Assembly (NCBI RefSeq): GCF_003024675.1
Contig: NZ_PYLP01000005.1
Span: forward strand, 62,001-126,000
Origin: Faecalibacillus faecis
GTDB taxonomy: Bacteria > Bacillota_I > Bacilli_A > Erysipelotrichales > Coprobacillaceae
Direction: 5' to 3'
Length of the DNA: 64,000 nucleotides
Each line of letters begins with the position of its first letter. Within the stretch, counting starts at the first letter, position 1. The notes beneath the pieces were generated by a model. That model made no database searches and had not been told where the DNA came from. It saw nothing but the letters and a program-made list of their open reading frames with translations. Shown piece after piece: positions 38,346-49,408 of the stretch. The position numbers were made by a program, and so were the translations under genes.

Positions 38346-38711
38346 TTATTTTTTCTTTCCTGCGATTGGTCTTGCTTTACCCTTACGAGTTCTAGCATTA
38401 GTTTTAGTTTTTTGACCACGAACAGGAAGTCCTTTACGGTGACGCATACCTCTGTAGCTTCCGATTTCCATTAAACGTTTAATGTTTAATTGAACTTCTC
38501 TACGTAAGTCACCTTCAACTTTAATTTTTTCTACTTCTTTTCTGATTTTTGTAATTTCTTCTTCAGTTAAATCTTTAACTCTTACATCTTCGCTGATACC
38601 AGTAGCTTTTAAGATTTCTTTAGCTGTTGATTTACCGATACCATATACATAAGTTAATGAGATAACAACACGTTTATCACGTGGGATATCTACACCTGCA
38701 ATACGAGCCAT
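38346..38711 (-). CDS. rpsM: 30S ribosomal protein S13
   Basis: A 121-residue S13 of the 30S head. [20 protein letters not shown] at the start, the helix-hairpin-helix [12 protein letters not shown] and the basic tail RGLPVRGQ-like [19 protein letters not shown] are all present. Follows rpmJ by 18 bases. Confidence 0.97.
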   Translation of the reverse strand: MARIAGVDIPRDKRVVISLTYVYGIGKSTAKEILKATGISEDVRVKDLTEEEITKIRKEVEKIKVEGDLRREVQLNIKRLMEIGSYRGMRHRKGLPVRGQKTKTNARTRKGKARPIAGKKK

Positions 38712-38729
38712 AATTTTTCCTCCTAAATA

Positions 38730-38843
38730 CTAACCTTGTCTTTGTTTATGTTTTGGGTTTTCGCAAATAATCATTACGCGCCCTTTTCTTTTAATTACTC
38801 TGCATTTATCACACATTGGTTTTACAGATGGTCTTACCTTCAT
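38730..38843 (-). CDS. rpmJ: 50S ribosomal protein L36 (zinc form)
   Basis: A 37-codon gene that is easily missed. The product begins [14 protein letters not shown] and ends PKHKQRQG, with Cys11, Cys14, Cys27 and His32 as zinc ligands. AGGAGGT lies 6 bases before the start. It lies between infA and rpsM as in most Firmicutes. Confidence 0.95.
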   Translation of the reverse strand: MKVRPSVKPMCDKCRVIKRKGRVMIICENPKHKQRQG

Positions 38844-38870
38844 CCTGTCTACCTCCTTTTGGAAGATTTT

Positions 38871-39092
38871 TTATTTATGTCTAAATGTAATTCGCCCACG
38901 TGTTAAATCATATGGAGATATTTCAACGGTAACTCTATCCCCCGGTAAAATGCGAATGTAGTGCATACGGATTTTACCAGAAACGTGAGCAAGAATTTCC
39001 ACTCCATTTTCTAAAGCTACTTTAAACATCGCATTTGGTAATGTTTCTAAAACTGTAGCTTCAACTTCAATAACGTCATCTTTTTTTGCCAT
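38871..39092 (-). CDS. infA: Translation initiation factor IF-1
   Basis: A 73-residue S1/OB-fold factor that binds the 30S A site. [20 protein letters not shown] at the start and [15 protein letters not shown] at the end are typical. One residue longer than the usual 72. Located between map and rpmJ. Confidence 0.96.
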   Translation of the reverse strand: MAKKDDVIEVEATVLETLPNAMFKVALENGVEILAHVSGKIRMHYIRILPGDRVTVEISPYDLTRGRITFRHK

Positions 39093-39111
39093 CGTTCTTC
39101 AACTCCTTTTA

Positions 39112-39858
39112 TTAAAGTTTTGTAAGAATTCTATAACCGTCATCAGTGATAACGATTGTATGTTCATAATGAGCAGCTAATGAATGATCCTTTGTGATAA
39201 CAGTCCATCCATCATCAAGAGTAACTGTTTCTTTCTTTCCTAAATGAGCCATTGGTTCAATGGCTAAGCACATTCCCTTTTTTAGTCTTGGTCCTCTTCC
39301 AGGTGCGCCATAATTAGGAACTGCTGGATCTTCGTGAACACTTGTACCAATACCATGACCTGTATAATCTAGTGGTGTTGTACAACCATTCTCTGTAAGA
39401 TATTCTTCAATTGCATGTGAAATATCCGAAAGTCTTATACCAGGTTTAACTTGAGCTAAGCCCGCATATAAAGCATTTTCACAAACATTCATTAAACGAG
39501 CAGTTTCGCTAGATACATGTCCAACAGCATAAGTCCAAGCACTATCACCATGATATCCTTTATAACAAGCTCCTACATCAACTGAGATAACATCTCCATC
39601 TTTTAGCTTTCTATTACTTGGTATTCCATGTACTACTTCTTCATTAACAGAAGTACAAACACTATTTGGAAAACCATAAAGATGTAGAAAGGAAGGTGTT
39701 GCACCATGATCCCTAATTATTTTATCACAAATTTGATCAATTTCACTAGTAGTTATTCCCGGCACAATAACTTCTTTTAATTTTTCATGAACTAAAGCAA
39801 CAATTCGACCTGCTTCAGTCATCAATTCTATTTCTCTATCATCTTTAGTAATTATCAT
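39112..39858 (-). CDS. map: Methionine aminopeptidase, type I
   Basis: A 248-residue type Ia enzyme that removes N-terminal Met. Metal ligands lie in DVGACYKGYHGDSAWT (two Asp), GHGIGTSVHEDP (His), AIEPM (Glu) and HYEHTIVIT (Glu). No N-terminal SH3-binding or zinc extension. In this operon it normally follows adk, which is missing; a 127-base gap lies upstream instead. Confidence 0.95.
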   Translation of the reverse strand: MIITKDDREIELMTEAGRIVALVHEKLKEVIVPGITTSEIDQICDKIIRDHGATPSFLHLYGFPNSVCTSVNEEVVHGIPSNRKLKDGDVISVDVGACYKGYHGDSAWTYAVGHVSSETARLMNVCENALYAGLAQVKPGIRLSDISHAIEEYLTENGCTTPLDYTGHGIGTSVHEDPAVPNYGAPGRGPRLKKGMCLAIEPMAHLGKKETVTLDDGWTVITKDHSLAAHYEHTIVITDDGYRILTKL

Positions 39859-39985
39859 TATTAAACCTCCAGGCTTTCATCATATCTTAAAGACGTTATA
39901 TAAATAACTTCTTAACTTTGATAACTGCTTCTTCAAAATTAATTATCTTCTTTAGATATTCATGAATCCATAAAAGAAATCATTA
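39859..39985. other. 127-base gap between secY and map where adk is usual
   Basis: No open frame or adenylate kinase remnant is visible. A GGAGGT for map lies at its low end. I found no clear terminator or strong promoter. Confidence 0.6.
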
Positions 39986-41278
39986 TTATTTACGAATATA
40001 ACCATGATATTCTTTTCTAGTAATATATGTTTTGATTTGTTTTACTGTTTCTAGTGCAACCCCAGTTACGATAATCAAACCAGTTCCACCTAATGAAAGG
40101 CTTGCATTTTCTGTTTGTGTCCAAATAATTGGAGTAATAATTGGAATTGCTGCGATAATACATAAAGTAAGTGATCCAGCAACAGTAACTTGGTTAAGAA
40201 CTTTTTTAATATAGTTCTTTGTTTCAATACCTGTTCTTACGCCAGGAATTGAACCACCATTTTTCTTCAAATCATCACTAATTTTTTCAGCATCAATTTG
40301 TAAGTTAGAATAGAAGAATGTAAATCCAACAATCATTAGAATATATAAGCAGAAACCAATTGGTTCTTGATAATTAAATATTGTATTGATCATTTTTGTT
40401 ACATCTGTTGTTTTCATAAAACTTACAATTGTTCTTGGTGCTGCTAGTACTGAAGAAGCAAAGATAACAGGTAACACACCTGAACTATTAATTTTAATAG
40501 GCATATGTGTTTGTTCTCTTGTTCTCATTGTTACACTTGTACTAGATGCATAATTAATTGGGATTTTTCTAATTGCACCTTCAGTAAAGACTACGAAGAC
40601 AACAATTGATAAATAAACCACAACAAATAATACATACCAAGCTATATCTAACCACATTCCACTATCATAAGTGACGAGGTTATCATAAGTTGTTAAGAAT
40701 GCATTTGGTAAGTTTGACACGATACCAGTGAAGATCAATAATGAAACACCATTACCAATCCCTTTTTGAGTAATTTGATCACCTAACCAAATTGCGAACA
40801 TACTTCCAGCCATCATAATAAGCACTACATAAATGTATGACCAGATTGAGTTATCAACTAAAATATTATAACTTGTATCAAAGGCATAAGTTAAAACCCC
40901 ACCTTGTAATGCAGCTAATAATAATGTTAATACTCTCGTAACACGGTCTTTTTTCTTTTTACCAGTGTTACCTTCTTTGCGCCAGCGAGTTAACGCTGGG
41001 ATTACATCCATTGATAATAATTCAATAATAATTGATGATGTAATGTATGGTGAAACACCTAATGCGAAAAGTGAAAACCTTTCTAAGGTACCTCCACCAA
41101 GTAAATTCATGATTCCGAAAATACCATTTGTAGCATCACTTCTGCTTAATGAACCTACATCAACACCTGGAATTGTAATTCCTGCACCTAAACGGTACAC
41201 GAATAAAATTCCAAGTGTGAAAATGACTTTTCGACGAAGTTCACCCTTTTTGAATACATTCTTCAAAAAAGTTAACAT
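39986..41278 (-). CDS. secY: Protein translocase subunit SecY
   Basis: A 430-residue membrane protein with ten hydrophobic segments forming the Sec channel. Conserved parts include YRLGAGITIPGVD, GVSPYITSSIIIELL, the plug-side SMFAIWLGDQITQKGIGNGVSL-type loop and the cytosolic GGSIPGVRTGIETKNYI-like block. Two bases after rplO. It would also export the three surface proteins in this window. Confidence 0.97.
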   Translation of the reverse strand: MLTFLKNVFKKGELRRKVIFTLGILFVYRLGAGITIPGVDVGSLSRSDATNGIFGIMNLLGGGTLERFSLFALGVSPYITSSIIIELLSMDVIPALTRWRKEGNTGKKKKDRVTRVLTLLLAALQGGVLTYAFDTSYNILVDNSIWSYIYVVLIMMAGSMFAIWLGDQITQKGIGNGVSLLIFTGIVSNLPNAFLTTYDNLVTYDSGMWLDIAWYVLFVVVYLSIVVFVVFTEGAIRKIPINYASSTSVTMRTREQTHMPIKINSSGVLPVIFASSVLAAPRTIVSFMKTTDVTKMINTIFNYQEPIGFCLYILMIVGFTFFYSNLQIDAEKISDDLKKNGGSIPGVRTGIETKNYIKKVLNQVTVAGSLTLCIIAAIPIITPIIWTQTENASLSLGGTGLIIVTGVALETVKQIKTYITRKEYHGYIRK

Positions 41279-41279
41279 C

Positions 41280-41720
41280 TTAAATCACCTCAGTTTTTCC
41301 ACCTGCAGCTTCAATAGCGGCAACAGCTGATTTAGAGAATTTTGCAGCTTGAACAGTTAATTTCTTTTCAATAGCTCCATTTCCTAATACTTTAACACCA
41401 TCTAATTCTTTTTTGATGATTCCTGCTTCTTTTAACGCAGCAGCGTTAACTGTTGCACCATCTTCAAATTTATTTAAAGTTTCAAGATTTACAATAGCAT
41501 ATTCTTTACGATTAATATTTGTAAATCCTCTTTTTGGTAATCTCATGAATAATGGAGTTTGTCCACCTTCGAATCCTGGTTTTTTACCTCCACCAGATCT
41601 AGCTCCTTGACCTTTTTGACCTCTACCTGCTGTTTTACCATTTCCTGAACTTGTACCACGTCCAACACGTTTTCTTGCTTTACGAGCACCTTCAGTATAT
41701 TGTAATTCGTGAAGTTTCAT
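41280..41720 (-). CDS. rplO: 50S ribosomal protein L15
   Basis: A 146-residue L15. [20 protein letters not shown] and the glycine-rich [20 protein letters not shown] region are the family signature, and the C-terminal [12 protein letters not shown] is standard. Lies between rpmD and secY as in the spc operon. Confidence 0.97.
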   Translation of the reverse strand: MKLHELQYTEGARKARKRVGRGTSSGNGKTAGRGQKGQGARSGGGKKPGFEGGQTPLFMRLPKRGFTNINRKEYAIVNLETLNKFEDGATVNAAALKEAGIIKKELDGVKVLGNGAIEKKLTVQAAKFSKSAVAAIEAAGGKTEVI

Positions 41721-41734
41721 TGTTACACCTCCTA

Positions 41735-41914
41735 CTATTTTTCTTCTACTGTTACTAGGTGTCCAACTACTCTAATCATACCTTGAGTAGTAGGGTTAAT
41801 TTCTAATTCAACAGTTTTATTAATTTTAGTTAAACCTAAAGCTTTAAGAGTCTTTTTTTGGTTTGGTAAGCAACCAATTGGACTCTTTTTAAGTGTAATA
41901 CTTACTTTTGCCAT
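41735..41914 (-). CDS. rpmD: 50S ribosomal protein L30
   Basis: A 59-codon gene between rpsE and rplO. The product starts [20 protein letters not shown] and continues [17 protein letters not shown], the L30 ferredoxin-like fold, ending [14 protein letters not shown] lies shortly before the ATG. Standard spc position. Confidence 0.96.
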   Translation of the reverse strand: MAKVSITLKKSPIGCLPNQKKTLKALGLTKINKTVELEINPTTQGMIRVVGHLVTVEEK

Positions 41915-41926
41915 TTTGTTTGCCTC

Positions 41927-42487
41927 CTATCCAAAAATTTCGTCTACTGTTTTTTCTCTTAATTCAGCAACTTCATTAACTGTTTTTAATGAAGCTAATC
42001 CTTGCATTGTTGCTCTTACCATATTGATTGGAGTTCTAGAACCAATACATTTAGATAAGATATCACGGTAACCTGCTAATTCGACAACGGCACGAACAGG
42101 ACCACCTGCGATAATTCCAGTACCTTGAGATGCTGGTTTAATAAATACGTTTCCTGATCCGTAAACACCGTTTACTTCATGAGGAATAGTACCATGTACA
42201 GAAGGTACTTTGATAACATTACGTTTAGCATTTTCACATGCTTTTCTAATTGCATCAGGTACTTCGTTAGCTTTACCAGTACCAAATCCAACTCTACCTT
42301 TTCTATCTCCAATAACAACTAAAGCAGCAAAACGCATTCTACGTCCACCTTTTACTACTTTTGTTACACGGTTAATAGTAACAACACGTTCTTCAAATTC
42401 TTTTTCTTCTCTTCTTGGTGCTCTTCTTTGACCATTTCTTCTTGGTTTTCTTTCACCATTGTTAGTTCTTGGTTTACGTTGTTCCAT
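41927..42487 (-). CDS. rpsE: 30S ribosomal protein S5
   Basis: A 186-residue S5 with a basic, Arg-rich N-terminal extension (about residues 1-30) not seen in shorter homologues. [18 protein letters not shown] is the spectinomycin-site loop and appears wild type; [13 protein letters not shown] and [16 protein letters not shown] follow. Twelve bases after rplR. Confidence 0.97.
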   Translation of the reverse strand: MEQRKPRTNNGERKPRRNGQRRAPRREEKEFEERVVTINRVTKVVKGGRRMRFAALVVIGDRKGRVGFGTGKANEVPDAIRKACENAKRNVIKVPSVHGTIPHEVNGVYGSGNVFIKPASQGTGIIAGGPVRAVVELAGYRDILSKCIGSRTPINMVRATMQGLASLKTVNEVAELREKTVDEIFG

Positions 42488-42499
42488 ATTGACCTCCTT

Positions 42500-42856
42500 C
42501 TAGAATTCTAATCCAGCTTCTCTAGCAGCTTCTGCTAATGCTTTTACACGACCATGATAAATATATCCACCACGATCAAATACTACATTTTTAATTTCTT
42601 TTGCGATTGCTCTTTCAGCAATTTCTTTACCTACTGCAGTTGCAGCAGCAATGTTTCCACCGTTTTCTAATTTCATTTCAACACTTGATGCGCTAACTAA
42701 TGTTACACCATTGACATCATCAATAATTTGAGCGTGAATATGAGCATTTGAACGGAAAACATTTAAACGTGGACATTCTGGAGTTCCACTAATTTTTCTA
42801 CGAACTCTAGCATGACGTTTTAAACGTACATCATTACGAGATTGTAATTTAGCCAT
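42500..42856 (-). CDS. rplR: 50S ribosomal protein L18
   Basis: A 118-residue L18 that binds 5S r[23 protein letters not shown] and [20 protein letters not shown] are diagnostic. Standard length and position. Confidence 0.97.
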   Translation of the reverse strand: MAKLQSRNDVRLKRHARVRRKISGTPECPRLNVFRSNAHIHAQIIDDVNGVTLVSASSVEMKLENGGNIAAATAVGKEIAERAIAKEIKNVVFDRGGYIYHGRVKALAEAAREAGLEF

Positions 42857-42883
42857 AAAGATAGCTCCTTTCTTACTCTTAAA

Positions 42884-43429
42884 CTACTTCTTACCAGCAG
42901 TTTTTCCTTCTTTTCTGATGATTCTTTCATCACTATATTTAATCCCTTTTCCTTTATAAGGTTCAGGTTTTTTCTTAGATCTAATTAATGCAGCCATTTG
43001 ACCAACACGTTCTTTATCAATTCCAGAAACTACGATAGTATTTGGATTTGGAGTTTCAACTTTAACTCCTTCTTCAGCTTCGATTTCAACTTGATGAGAG
43101 AAACCGATATTTAATACTAATGTATTTCCTTTCATTTGACCACGGTACCCAATACCAACGATTTCTAATGTTTTAGAGTATCCATTGTGAACACCTTCGA
43201 TCATGTTAGCAAGTAAAGCTCTTGTTGTACCATGTAATTGTTTTACATGTTTTTCTTCACTACTTCTTACTACAGTAATTTCATTACCTTCTTGTTTGAA
43301 TGAAATTGCTGGAGAAAATTGTTTCACTAAAGTCCCTTTTGATCCAGTAACTGTTACTGTGTTATCATCAGCGATTTCAACAGTTACTCCTTCAGGTACA
43401 GTGATAATTTTATTACCGATACGAGACAT
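42884..43429 (-). CDS. rplF: 50S ribosomal protein L6
   Basis: A 181-residue L6 with two similar domains. MSRIGNKIITVPEGVTVEI, the loop LLANMIEGVHNGYSKTLEIV and the C-terminal KKPEPYKGKGIKYSDE are typical. Confidence 0.97.
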   Translation of the reverse strand: MSRIGNKIITVPEGVTVEIADDNTVTVTGSKGTLVKQFSPAISFKQEGNEITVVRSSEEKHVKQLHGTTRALLANMIEGVHNGYSKTLEIVGIGYRGQMKGNTLVLNIGFSHQVEIEAEEGVKVETPNPNTIVVSGIDKERVGQMAALIRSKKKPEPYKGKGIKYSDERIIRKEGKTAGKK

Positions 43430-43457
43430 CAGTTATACCTCCTGTATAATTTTTTTA

Positions 43458-43853
43458 TTACCAGATATATGCTAATACTTCTCCACCAACTTGTTTAGCT
43501 CTAGCTTCTTTATCAGTCATTAAACCTTGTGAAGTTGATAGAATAACAATACCTAAACCATTTAATACTCTAGGAATTTCGTTTACTTTTGCATATACAC
43601 GTAATCCTGGTTTAGAAATTCTTTTTAAATCAGTGATTACTTTATCTTTTCCTCTATATTTTAAAGTGATAATAATGTTTGATTCAGCACCTTCGCCTTC
43701 AACTTTATATCCTTTAATGAACCCTTCATTTTTTAAGATTTCAGCAATTCCAACTTTTAATGTTGAAGTAGGAATACTTACTTCTTCTTTTAACGTATTA
43801 TTTGCGTTACGGATTCTTGTTAACATATCTGCAATTGGATCTGTCATTACCAT
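43458..43853 (-). CDS. rpsH: 30S ribosomal protein S8
   Basis: A 131-residue S8. [14 protein letters not shown] near the start and [20 protein letters not shown] near the end are diagnostic. S8 is the known translational regulator of the spc operon in E. coli; no such site was identified here. AAGGAGG precedes the first ATG by 8 bases. Confidence 0.97.
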   Translation of the reverse strand: MVMTDPIADMLTRIRNANNTLKEEVSIPTSTLKVGIAEILKNEGFIKGYKVEGEGAESNIIITLKYRGKDKVITDLKRISKPGLRVYAKVNEIPRVLNGLGIVILSTSQGLMTDKEARAKQVGGEVLAYIW

Positions 43854-43889
43854 TTGCGCGTCCTCCTTCCAATACGGATTATTTTATAA

Positions 43890-44075
43890 TTACCAACTTG
43901 CTTTTTTTACACCAGGAATTTCACCTTTGTAAGCTAATTCACGGAAGCAAATTCTGCAAAGTTTGAACTTTCTAATTACTGAATGTGGTCTACCACAACG
44001 TTCACAACGTGTGTATTCACGTACTTTATATTTTTGAGGACGTTGTTGTTTCACTTTCATTGATGTTTTAGCCAT
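43890..44075 (-). CDS. rpsN: 30S ribosomal protein S14, zinc type Z
   Basis: A 61-residue short S14 with the zinc ligands [20 protein letters not shown] (two CxxC pairs). The short zinc form is usual in Gram-positives; a zinc-independent paralogue, if any, is not in this window. Confidence 0.97.
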   Translation of the reverse strand: MAKTSMKVKQQRPQKYKVREYTRCERCGRPHSVIRKFKLCRICFRELAYKGEIPGVKKASW

Positions 44076-44089
44076 TTATTAAGTCCTCC

Positions 44090-44629
44090 TTATTTATGGA
44101 AAGGCATTCCTAATTGAGCTAATAACTCATGACCTTCTTCATCAGTTTTAGCTGTTGTTACGAATACAATATCCATTCCTCTTAATTTGTTTACTTTATC
44201 AAAATCAATTTCAGGGAAGATTAATTGTTCTTTAACACCTAAAGTATAATTTCCTCTCCCGTCGAATGAGTTATTTGATACACCTCTAAAGTCTCTTACA
44301 CGAGGTAAAGATACATTTACTAATTTATCTAAAAATTCATACATTCTTTCACCACGTAAAGTGACTTTACAACCGATTGCTTGACCTTCTCTTAATTTGA
44401 AACCAGCAATTGATTTTTTAGCTCTAGTGACAACTGGTTTTTGACCAGTAATTAATGTTAATTCATTAACTGCATCATCTAATAATTTTGAATTAGATAC
44501 TGCATCACCAACACCAATATTTAATACGATTTTTTCGATTTTTGGTGCTTGCATTTTAGAAGAATAATTGAATTTTTCCATTAACGATTTAACTACTTCG
44601 TTTTCATAACGTTCTTGTAAACGATTCAT
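44090..44629 (-). CDS. rplE: 50S ribosomal protein L5
   Basis: A 179-residue L5 that binds 5S rRNA and touches the P-site t[42 protein letters not shown] and [19 protein letters not shown] are conserved blocks. Confidence 0.97.
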   Translation of the reverse strand: MNRLQERYENEVVKSLMEKFNYSSKMQAPKIEKIVLNIGVGDAVSNSKLLDDAVNELTLITGQKPVVTRAKKSIAGFKLREGQAIGCKVTLRGERMYEFLDKLVNVSLPRVRDFRGVSNNSFDGRGNYTLGVKEQLIFPEIDFDKVNKLRGMDIVFVTTAKTDEEGHELLAQLGMPFHK

Positions 44630-44646
44630 TTGCTATCTCCTTTCAA

Positions 44647-44985
44647 TTATTTCTTTTTCTTAGAATCAACTTCTGCACCTGTTTTTTTATTAACACGTAC
44701 TTTAGTTTTCTTTCCATTTTCATCTACAGATACTTTATATCCTAATTTAGCTGCAGATTTTGATTTTGAATCATAGAATGCAACATTAGAAACATGAATT
44801 GGAGCTTCTTTGTTAACAATTCCACCTTCAGGATCAGCTTGTGAAGGTTTAACATGTTTTGTTACCATGTTTACTCCTTCAACGATTACTCTTTCTTCTT
44901 TAGCAAGAACTTGTAACACTTCACCTGTCTTACCTTTATCTTTACCTGCGATAACTACAACAGTATCACCAACACGGATTTTCAT
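44647..44985 (-). CDS. rplX: 50S ribosomal protein L24
   Basis: A 112-residue L24 with the KOW motif ([20 protein letters not shown]). Typical [19 protein letters not shown] follows. An assembly-initiator protein at the exit tunnel. Confidence 0.97.
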   Translation of the reverse strand: MKIRVGDTVVVIAGKDKGKTGEVLQVLAKEERVIVEGVNMVTKHVKPSQADPEGGIVNKEAPIHVSNVAFYDSKSKSAAKLGYKVSVDENGKKTKVRVNKKTGAEVDSKKKK

Positions 44986-44998
44986 GTGCCACGCCTCC

Positions 44999-45367
44999 TT
45001 ATAATACTTCTGGAGCTAATGATACGATTTTCATGAAATCAGCATCTCTTAACTCTCTTGCAACTGGTCCAAAGATACGAGTCCCTCTTGGAGACTTATC
45101 ATCTTTGATAATAACACAAGCGTTATCATCGAATTTGATGTAAGATCCGTTTTCACGTCCTACAGCATATTTAGTTCTAACGATAACAGCTTTTACTACT
45201 TCACCTTTTTTAACAGTACCATTTGGAGCTGCTTGTTTAACTGTTGCTACAACAACATCTCCAATACTACTTGTTTTTCTATTTGACCCACCTAAGTTAC
45301 GGATTACTAATACTTCTTTAGCACCAGTATTATCAGCAACTTTAAGTCTACTTTCGTTTTGAATCAT
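44999..45367 (-). CDS. rplN: 50S ribosomal protein L14
   Basis: A 122-residue L14. [19 protein letters not shown] and [20 protein letters not shown] are diagnostic. Standard length and position between rpsQ and rplX. Confidence 0.97.
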   Translation of the reverse strand: MIQNESRLKVADNTGAKEVLVIRNLGGSNRKTSSIGDVVVATVKQAAPNGTVKKGEVVKAVIVRTKYAVGRENGSYIKFDDNACVIIKDDKSPRGTRIFGPVARELRDADFMKIVSLAPEVL

Positions 45368-45392
45368 TCCGGTTACCTCCTTTTAGAGTTTA

Positions 45393-45653
45393 TTAAACTG
45401 TTTCTGCTTTTTTAACGATTTCTACTAAACGGAAACGTTTTGTAGCAGATAATGGTCTTGTTGACATGATTTTAACTGTATCTCCAACTTGAGCTTCGTT
45501 ATTTTCATCATGTGCATGAAATTTTGTAGAAGATTTCATACGTTTACCATATAACTTATGTTTTACATGTGTTTCAACTAGCACTGTAATAGTTTTATCC
45601 ATTTTAGTAGATACAACTGTACCAGTATAAACTTTACGATTATTTCTTTCCAT
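45393..45653 (-). CDS. rpsQ: 30S ribosomal protein S17
   Basis: An 86-residue S17 OB-fold protein. [20 protein letters not shown] and [20 protein letters not shown] are diagnostic. Confidence 0.97.
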   Translation of the reverse strand: MERNNRKVYTGTVVSTKMDKTITVLVETHVKHKLYGKRMKSSTKFHAHDENNEAQVGDTVKIMSTRPLSATKRFRLVEIVKKAETV

Positions 45654-45665
45654 TTGTATCTCCTC

Positions 45666-45860
45666 CTATTGGTTTAATTCTCTTTCTCTAATCACTGTTT
45701 TAATACGAGCGATTGTTTTACGAACTTGTCTAATACGTGCAGTGTTTTCTAATTGTCCTGTAGCTTGTTGGAATCTTAATCCAAAAAGCTCTTTTTTGTA
45801 TTCTTCAACTTTAGCTAATAAAGCTGGAGTATCTAATTCTCTAATTTCTTGCGCTGTCAT
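45666..45860 (-). CDS. rpmC: 50S ribosomal protein L29
   Basis: A 64-residue helical L29. [20 protein letters not shown] and [12 protein letters not shown] are the family core. Three bases after rplP. Confidence 0.96.
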   Translation of the reverse strand: MTAQEIRELDTPALLAKVEEYKKELFGLRFQQATGQLENTARIRQVRKTIARIKTVIRERELNQ

Positions 45861-45862
45861 AA

Positions 45863-46273
45863 CTATTCACCCTTTCCAATGATTTTACATTTAATAGGTA
45901 ATTTATGAGATGCAAGTCTTAAAGCTTCTCTTAATGTAGCTTCATCTAAACCAGCAACTTCAAATAATACTCTACCAGTTTTTACTACTGCTACCCATTC
46001 TTCTGGAGAACCTTTACCTGATCCCATACGTACTTCTAATGGTTTTTTAGTTTTAGCTAAGTGAGGGAAAATTCTAATCCATACTTTACCACCACGGTTC
46101 ATATAACGGTTGATGGCAATACGTGCTGCTTCAATTTGACGAGAAGTAATCCAAGCACCTTCAGTTGCTACTAAACCAAATTCACCAAATGATACTTTGT
46201 CTCCACCTTTAGTTCTACCTTCGTAGCTAACACGGTGAGGTCTTCTGTATTTTGTTCTTTTAGGCATCAACAT
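45863..46273 (-). CDS. rplP: 50S ribosomal protein L16
   Basis: A 136-residue L16 beside the peptidyl-transferase centre. [20 protein letters not shown] and the [20 protein letters not shown] block are diagnostic. GGGGAT lies 8 bases before the first ATG. Confidence 0.97.
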   Translation of the reverse strand: MLMPKRTKYRRPHRVSYEGRTKGGDKVSFGEFGLVATEGAWITSRQIEAARIAINRYMNRGGKVWIRIFPHLAKTKKPLEVRMGSGKGSPEEWVAVVKTGRVLFEVAGLDEATLREALRLASHKLPIKCKIIGKGE

Positions 46274-46275
46274 GA

Positions 46276-46929
46276 TTATTTATCCCCTTTCTTCTTTTCA
46301 GGAAGGATTTCTCCCTTACAAATCCAAACTTTAACTCCTAATTTACCATAAGTTGTATCTGCTTCTGCAGTCGCATAATCGATATCAGCTCTTAAAGTAT
46401 GAAGAGGGACATTCCCTTCAGAGTAACCTTCAGCACGAGCCATATCAGCTCCACCTAAACGTCCTGAAACATTAGTTTTAATTCCTTTAGCTCCAGCTCT
46501 CATTGCTCTTTGAATAGCACGTTTTTGAACTGTTCTAAATGATGCACGATTTTCTAATTGTTCTGCGATATTGTTAGCAACTAATTGAGCAACAACATCT
46601 GGGTTTTTAATTTCAACAATGTTAATGAAAACTTGTTTACTGCTTACTAATTTTGATACTTCTTTTCTTAAAGCATCAACTGATTCACCATCTTTACCAA
46701 TAACTACACCAGGTCTAGATGTGTGAACAAAAATTGTTACACGGTTTTTAGATCTTTCGATTTCTACTTTAGCTACTGAAGCAGTTTTAAGTTTTTTAAG
46801 GATATATTCACGAACTCTAATATCTTCATGTAATAAACCAGCGAAATCTTGATCATTTGCGTACCATCTTGAATCCCAATCACGGTTAACACCAACACGT
46901 AAACCTACTGGACTTACTTTTTGACCCAT
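46276..46929 (-). CDS. rpsC: 30S ribosomal protein S3
   Basis: A 217-residue S3 with a KH domain ([18 protein letters not shown]) and the mRNA-entry block [40 protein letters not shown] is the usual start. Confidence 0.97.
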   Translation of the reverse strand: MGQKVSPVGLRVGVNRDWDSRWYANDQDFAGLLHEDIRVREYILKKLKTASVAKVEIERSKNRVTIFVHTSRPGVVIGKDGESVDALRKEVSKLVSSKQVFINIVEIKNPDVVAQLVANNIAEQLENRASFRTVQKRAIQRAMRAGAKGIKTNVSGRLGGADMARAEGYSEGNVPLHTLRADIDYATAEADTTYGKLGVKVWICKGEILPEKKKGDK

Positions 46930-46940
46930 TCTAGTACCTC

Positions 46941-47273
46941 CTATCTTTCATCAACCACACAAGTAATGTGGCATGTTCTTTTTAAAATTCTTGTTCCGCT
47001 ACCTTTAGCTCTTGCAGCGAATCTTTTTAAAATTGGACCTTCATCAACGAAGATTGCTTTAACATATAATTTTTCTGCATCTGCATCATTGTTGTATACT
47101 GCATTTTGAGCTGCAGATTTAACAACTTTTGAGATTGCAGGAGAAGCAGCTTTATTAGTATATTCTAAGATACCAAGTGCTTCTTTAACTGTTTTACCTC
47201 TTACTAAATCAACTACTAATCTTGCTTTTTGAGGTGATACACGAATTGTTTTAGCTACTGCTTTTGCTTCCAT
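46941..47273 (-). CDS. rplV: 50S ribosomal protein L22
   Basis: A 110-residue L22 whose loop lines the exit tunnel. [20 protein letters not shown] and [20 protein letters not shown] are diagnostic. No loop insertion of the macrolide-resistance kind is obvious. Confidence 0.97.
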   Translation of the reverse strand: MEAKAVAKTIRVSPQKARLVVDLVRGKTVKEALGILEYTNKAASPAISKVVKSAAQNAVYNNDADAEKLYVKAIFVDEGPILKRFAARAKGSGTRILKRTCHITCVVDER

Positions 47274-47288
47274 GTTCTATTCTCCTCT

Positions 47289-47567
47289 CTATTTCTTTCC
47301 TTTTTTATCGTCAGCATCATGACCATGGAAAGTTCTAGTAGGAGCGAATTCTCCTAATTTATGACCAACCATGTCTTCAGTAACGTAAACAGGAATATGT
47401 TCTTTTCCGTTATATACTGCAAATGTATGTTCGATAAATTGAGGGAAGATTGTTGAACGTCTTGACCAAGTTTTGATAACTTCTTTTTTACCTGATTCAT
47501 TTAATGCTTCTACTTTTTTCATTAAATGAGCATCAACAAATGGTCCCTTTTTTAAACTACGTGCCAT
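47289..47567 (-). CDS. rpsS: 30S ribosomal protein S19
   Basis: A 92-residue S19. [20 protein letters not shown] and [16 protein letters not shown] are diagnostic. Confidence 0.97.
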   Translation of the reverse strand: MARSLKKGPFVDAHLMKKVEALNESGKKEVIKTWSRRSTIFPQFIEHTFAVYNGKEHIPVYVTEDMVGHKLGEFAPTRTFHGHDADDKKGKK

Positions 47568-47584
47568 TTTTTCTTTCCTCCTTA

Positions 47585-48418
47585 TTATTTACCATTGCGA
47601 CGACGTACGATTAATTTAGTCGAAGCTTTTTTGTTCTTTCTAGTTTTAACACCCATAGCTTTTTTACCCCATGGAGTCATTGGAGCTTTACGTCCGATAG
47701 AAGTTCTACCTTCCCCACCACCATGAGGGTGATCGTTAGGGTTCATTACAGAACCACGAACTGTAGGTCTAACACCTTTCCATCTCATACGTCCAGCTTT
47801 ACCATAGTTTACTAAACCATGATCTTCATTTCCGACAACACCAATTGTAGCTCTACATACAGATAATAATTTTCTAACTTCACCTGATGCAAGTCTTACA
47901 ATTACATATTTGTCTTCTTTACCTAAGATTTGAGCAGACACACCAGCAGATCTTGCGATTTGTCCACCTTTTCCAGGTTGCATTTCGATATTGTGAATTA
48001 CAGTACCTTCAGGCATATTTCCCATTGGTAATGCGTTACCAACTTTGATATCTGCGTTTTCACCAGAAATGATTTCCATTCCTACTTCTAACCCTTTTGG
48101 AGCTAAGATATATCTTTTTTCACCATCTACATAGTTAATTAATGCGATGTTTGCTGATCTATTTGGATCATATTCAATAGTTGCAACTTTCCCTGGAACA
48201 TTATCTTTATTTCTTTTGAAATCGATAATACGGTATTTTTGTTTATGTCCACCACCATGATGACGTGTTGTGATAACACCTTGGTTGTTACGACCACCGT
48301 TTTTAGATTTTTTTGCAACTAAAGATTTTTCAGGTTTATTTGTTGTAATTTCTTCATAAGTTAATGAAGTCATATTACGACGACCGTTAGTCACTGGCTT
48401 ATAAGTTTTAATTGCCAT
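47585..48418 (-). CDS. rplB: 50S ribosomal protein L2
   Basis: A 277-residue L2, essential for subunit association and the peptidyl-transferase region. [19 protein letters not shown] and [20 protein letters not shown] (with the critical His) are present. Confidence 0.98.
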   Translation of the reverse strand: MAIKTYKPVTNGRRNMTSLTYEEITTNKPEKSLVAKKSKNGGRNNQGVITTRHHGGGHKQKYRIIDFKRNKDNVPGKVATIEYDPNRSANIALINYVDGEKRYILAPKGLEVGMEIISGENADIKVGNALPMGNMPEGTVIHNIEMQPGKGGQIARSAGVSAQILGKEDKYVIVRLASGEVRKLLSVCRATIGVVGNEDHGLVNYGKAGRMRWKGVRPTVRGSVMNPNDHPHGGGEGRTSIGRKAPMTPWGKKAMGVKTRKNKKASTKLIVRRRNGK

Positions 48419-48472
48419 CTTTAGTTTCCTCCTAATTTCTTATCTGGAATGAGTTTTCCAATATTTTATCAA

Positions 48473-48763
48473 TTAATCTTCATCAAAATAATTGATTGTG
48501 CTTCCTTCAGCTAATTTAACGATAGCTTTTCTTCTTTTATTAGTTTTACCTTCATATCTACCCATTCTTTTAGCTTTAGGTTTAACATTCATAATGTTAA
48601 CTTTTTCAACTTTTACATTGAATAATTTTTCAACTGCGATTTTAACTTCTGTTTTATTAGCGTTTAAATCTACATCGAATGTATATTTATTTTCTTCAGT
48701 TTGAAGGGCTAATGACTTTTCAGTAAGTACTGGTTTTTTTAATACATCTGTAATGTGTGCCAT
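48473..48763 (-). CDS. rplW: 50S ribosomal protein L23
   Basis: A 96-residue L23 at the tunnel exit that docks SRP and trigger factor. [20 protein letters not shown] and [20 protein letters not shown] are diagnostic. Its start overlaps the rplD stop by one base. Confidence 0.96.
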   Translation of the reverse strand: MAHITDVLKKPVLTEKSLALQTEENKYTFDVDLNANKTEVKIAVEKLFNVKVEKVNIMNVKPKAKRMGRYEGKTNKRRKAIVKLAEGSTINYFDED

Positions 48764-49386
48764 TATGCTAATACCTCCTCAACAGCTTTAATTGCAGCTT
48801 CAGTCATAATTAACTTATCGCTGTTTAAGATATCATAAACATTTACATGTTTAGCATCTAATAATTTAACTCCTGGGATATTGCTTGCTGATTTTTCAAC
48901 ATTTAATGTGATTTCATCAACAACGATTAATGTTTTTGCAGGAGCATTTAAGTTTTCTAATACTTTAACCATTTGTTTAGTTTTTGGAGCTTCGAATGAA
49001 ATTCCATCGATTGCTGTAAATTCATTATCTTGAACTTTTGAAGATAATGCAGATTTTAAAGCTAATCTTCTAACTTTACGGTTTAATTTGAATTTGTAAC
49101 TTCTTGGTGTAGGACCAAAGACAACTCCTCCGCCTCTCCATTGTGGAGCACGAATAGAACCTTGTCTAGCTCTACCTGTACCTTTTTGACGCCATGGTTT
49201 TTTTCCACCACCAGCAACTTCAGTACGGTTTTTAACTTTATGTGTACCTTGTCTTAAAGATGCTCTTTGTAATAAGACCATATCGAACATAGCTTGTTTA
49301 TGTGGTTCAATACCGAAAACTGCTTCGTTTAATTCTAAGTCTTTAACTTCTGCACCTTCTTGGTTAAATACTTTTACGTTAAGCAT
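48763..49386 (-). CDS. rplD: 50S ribosomal protein L4
   Basis: A 207-residue L4. [20 protein letters not shown] is the normal start, and [20 protein letters not shown] is the tunnel loop. The frame is open seven codons upstream, but ATG 49386 has AGGAGG 8 bases before it. In E. coli L4 regulates its own operon through the S10 leader; that mechanism is not shown here. Confidence 0.96.
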   Translation of the reverse strand: MLNVKVFNQEGAEVKDLELNEAVFGIEPHKQAMFDMVLLQRASLRQGTHKVKNRTEVAGGGKKPWRQKGTGRARQGSIRAPQWRGGGVVFGPTPRSYKFKLNRKVRRLALKSALSSKVQDNEFTAIDGISFEAPKTKQMVKVLENLNAPAKTLIVVDEITLNVEKSASNIPGVKLLDAKHVNVYDILNSDKLIMTEAAIKAVEEVLA

Positions 49387-49408
49387 TCTCATTTCCTCCT
49401 TCTTCAAA

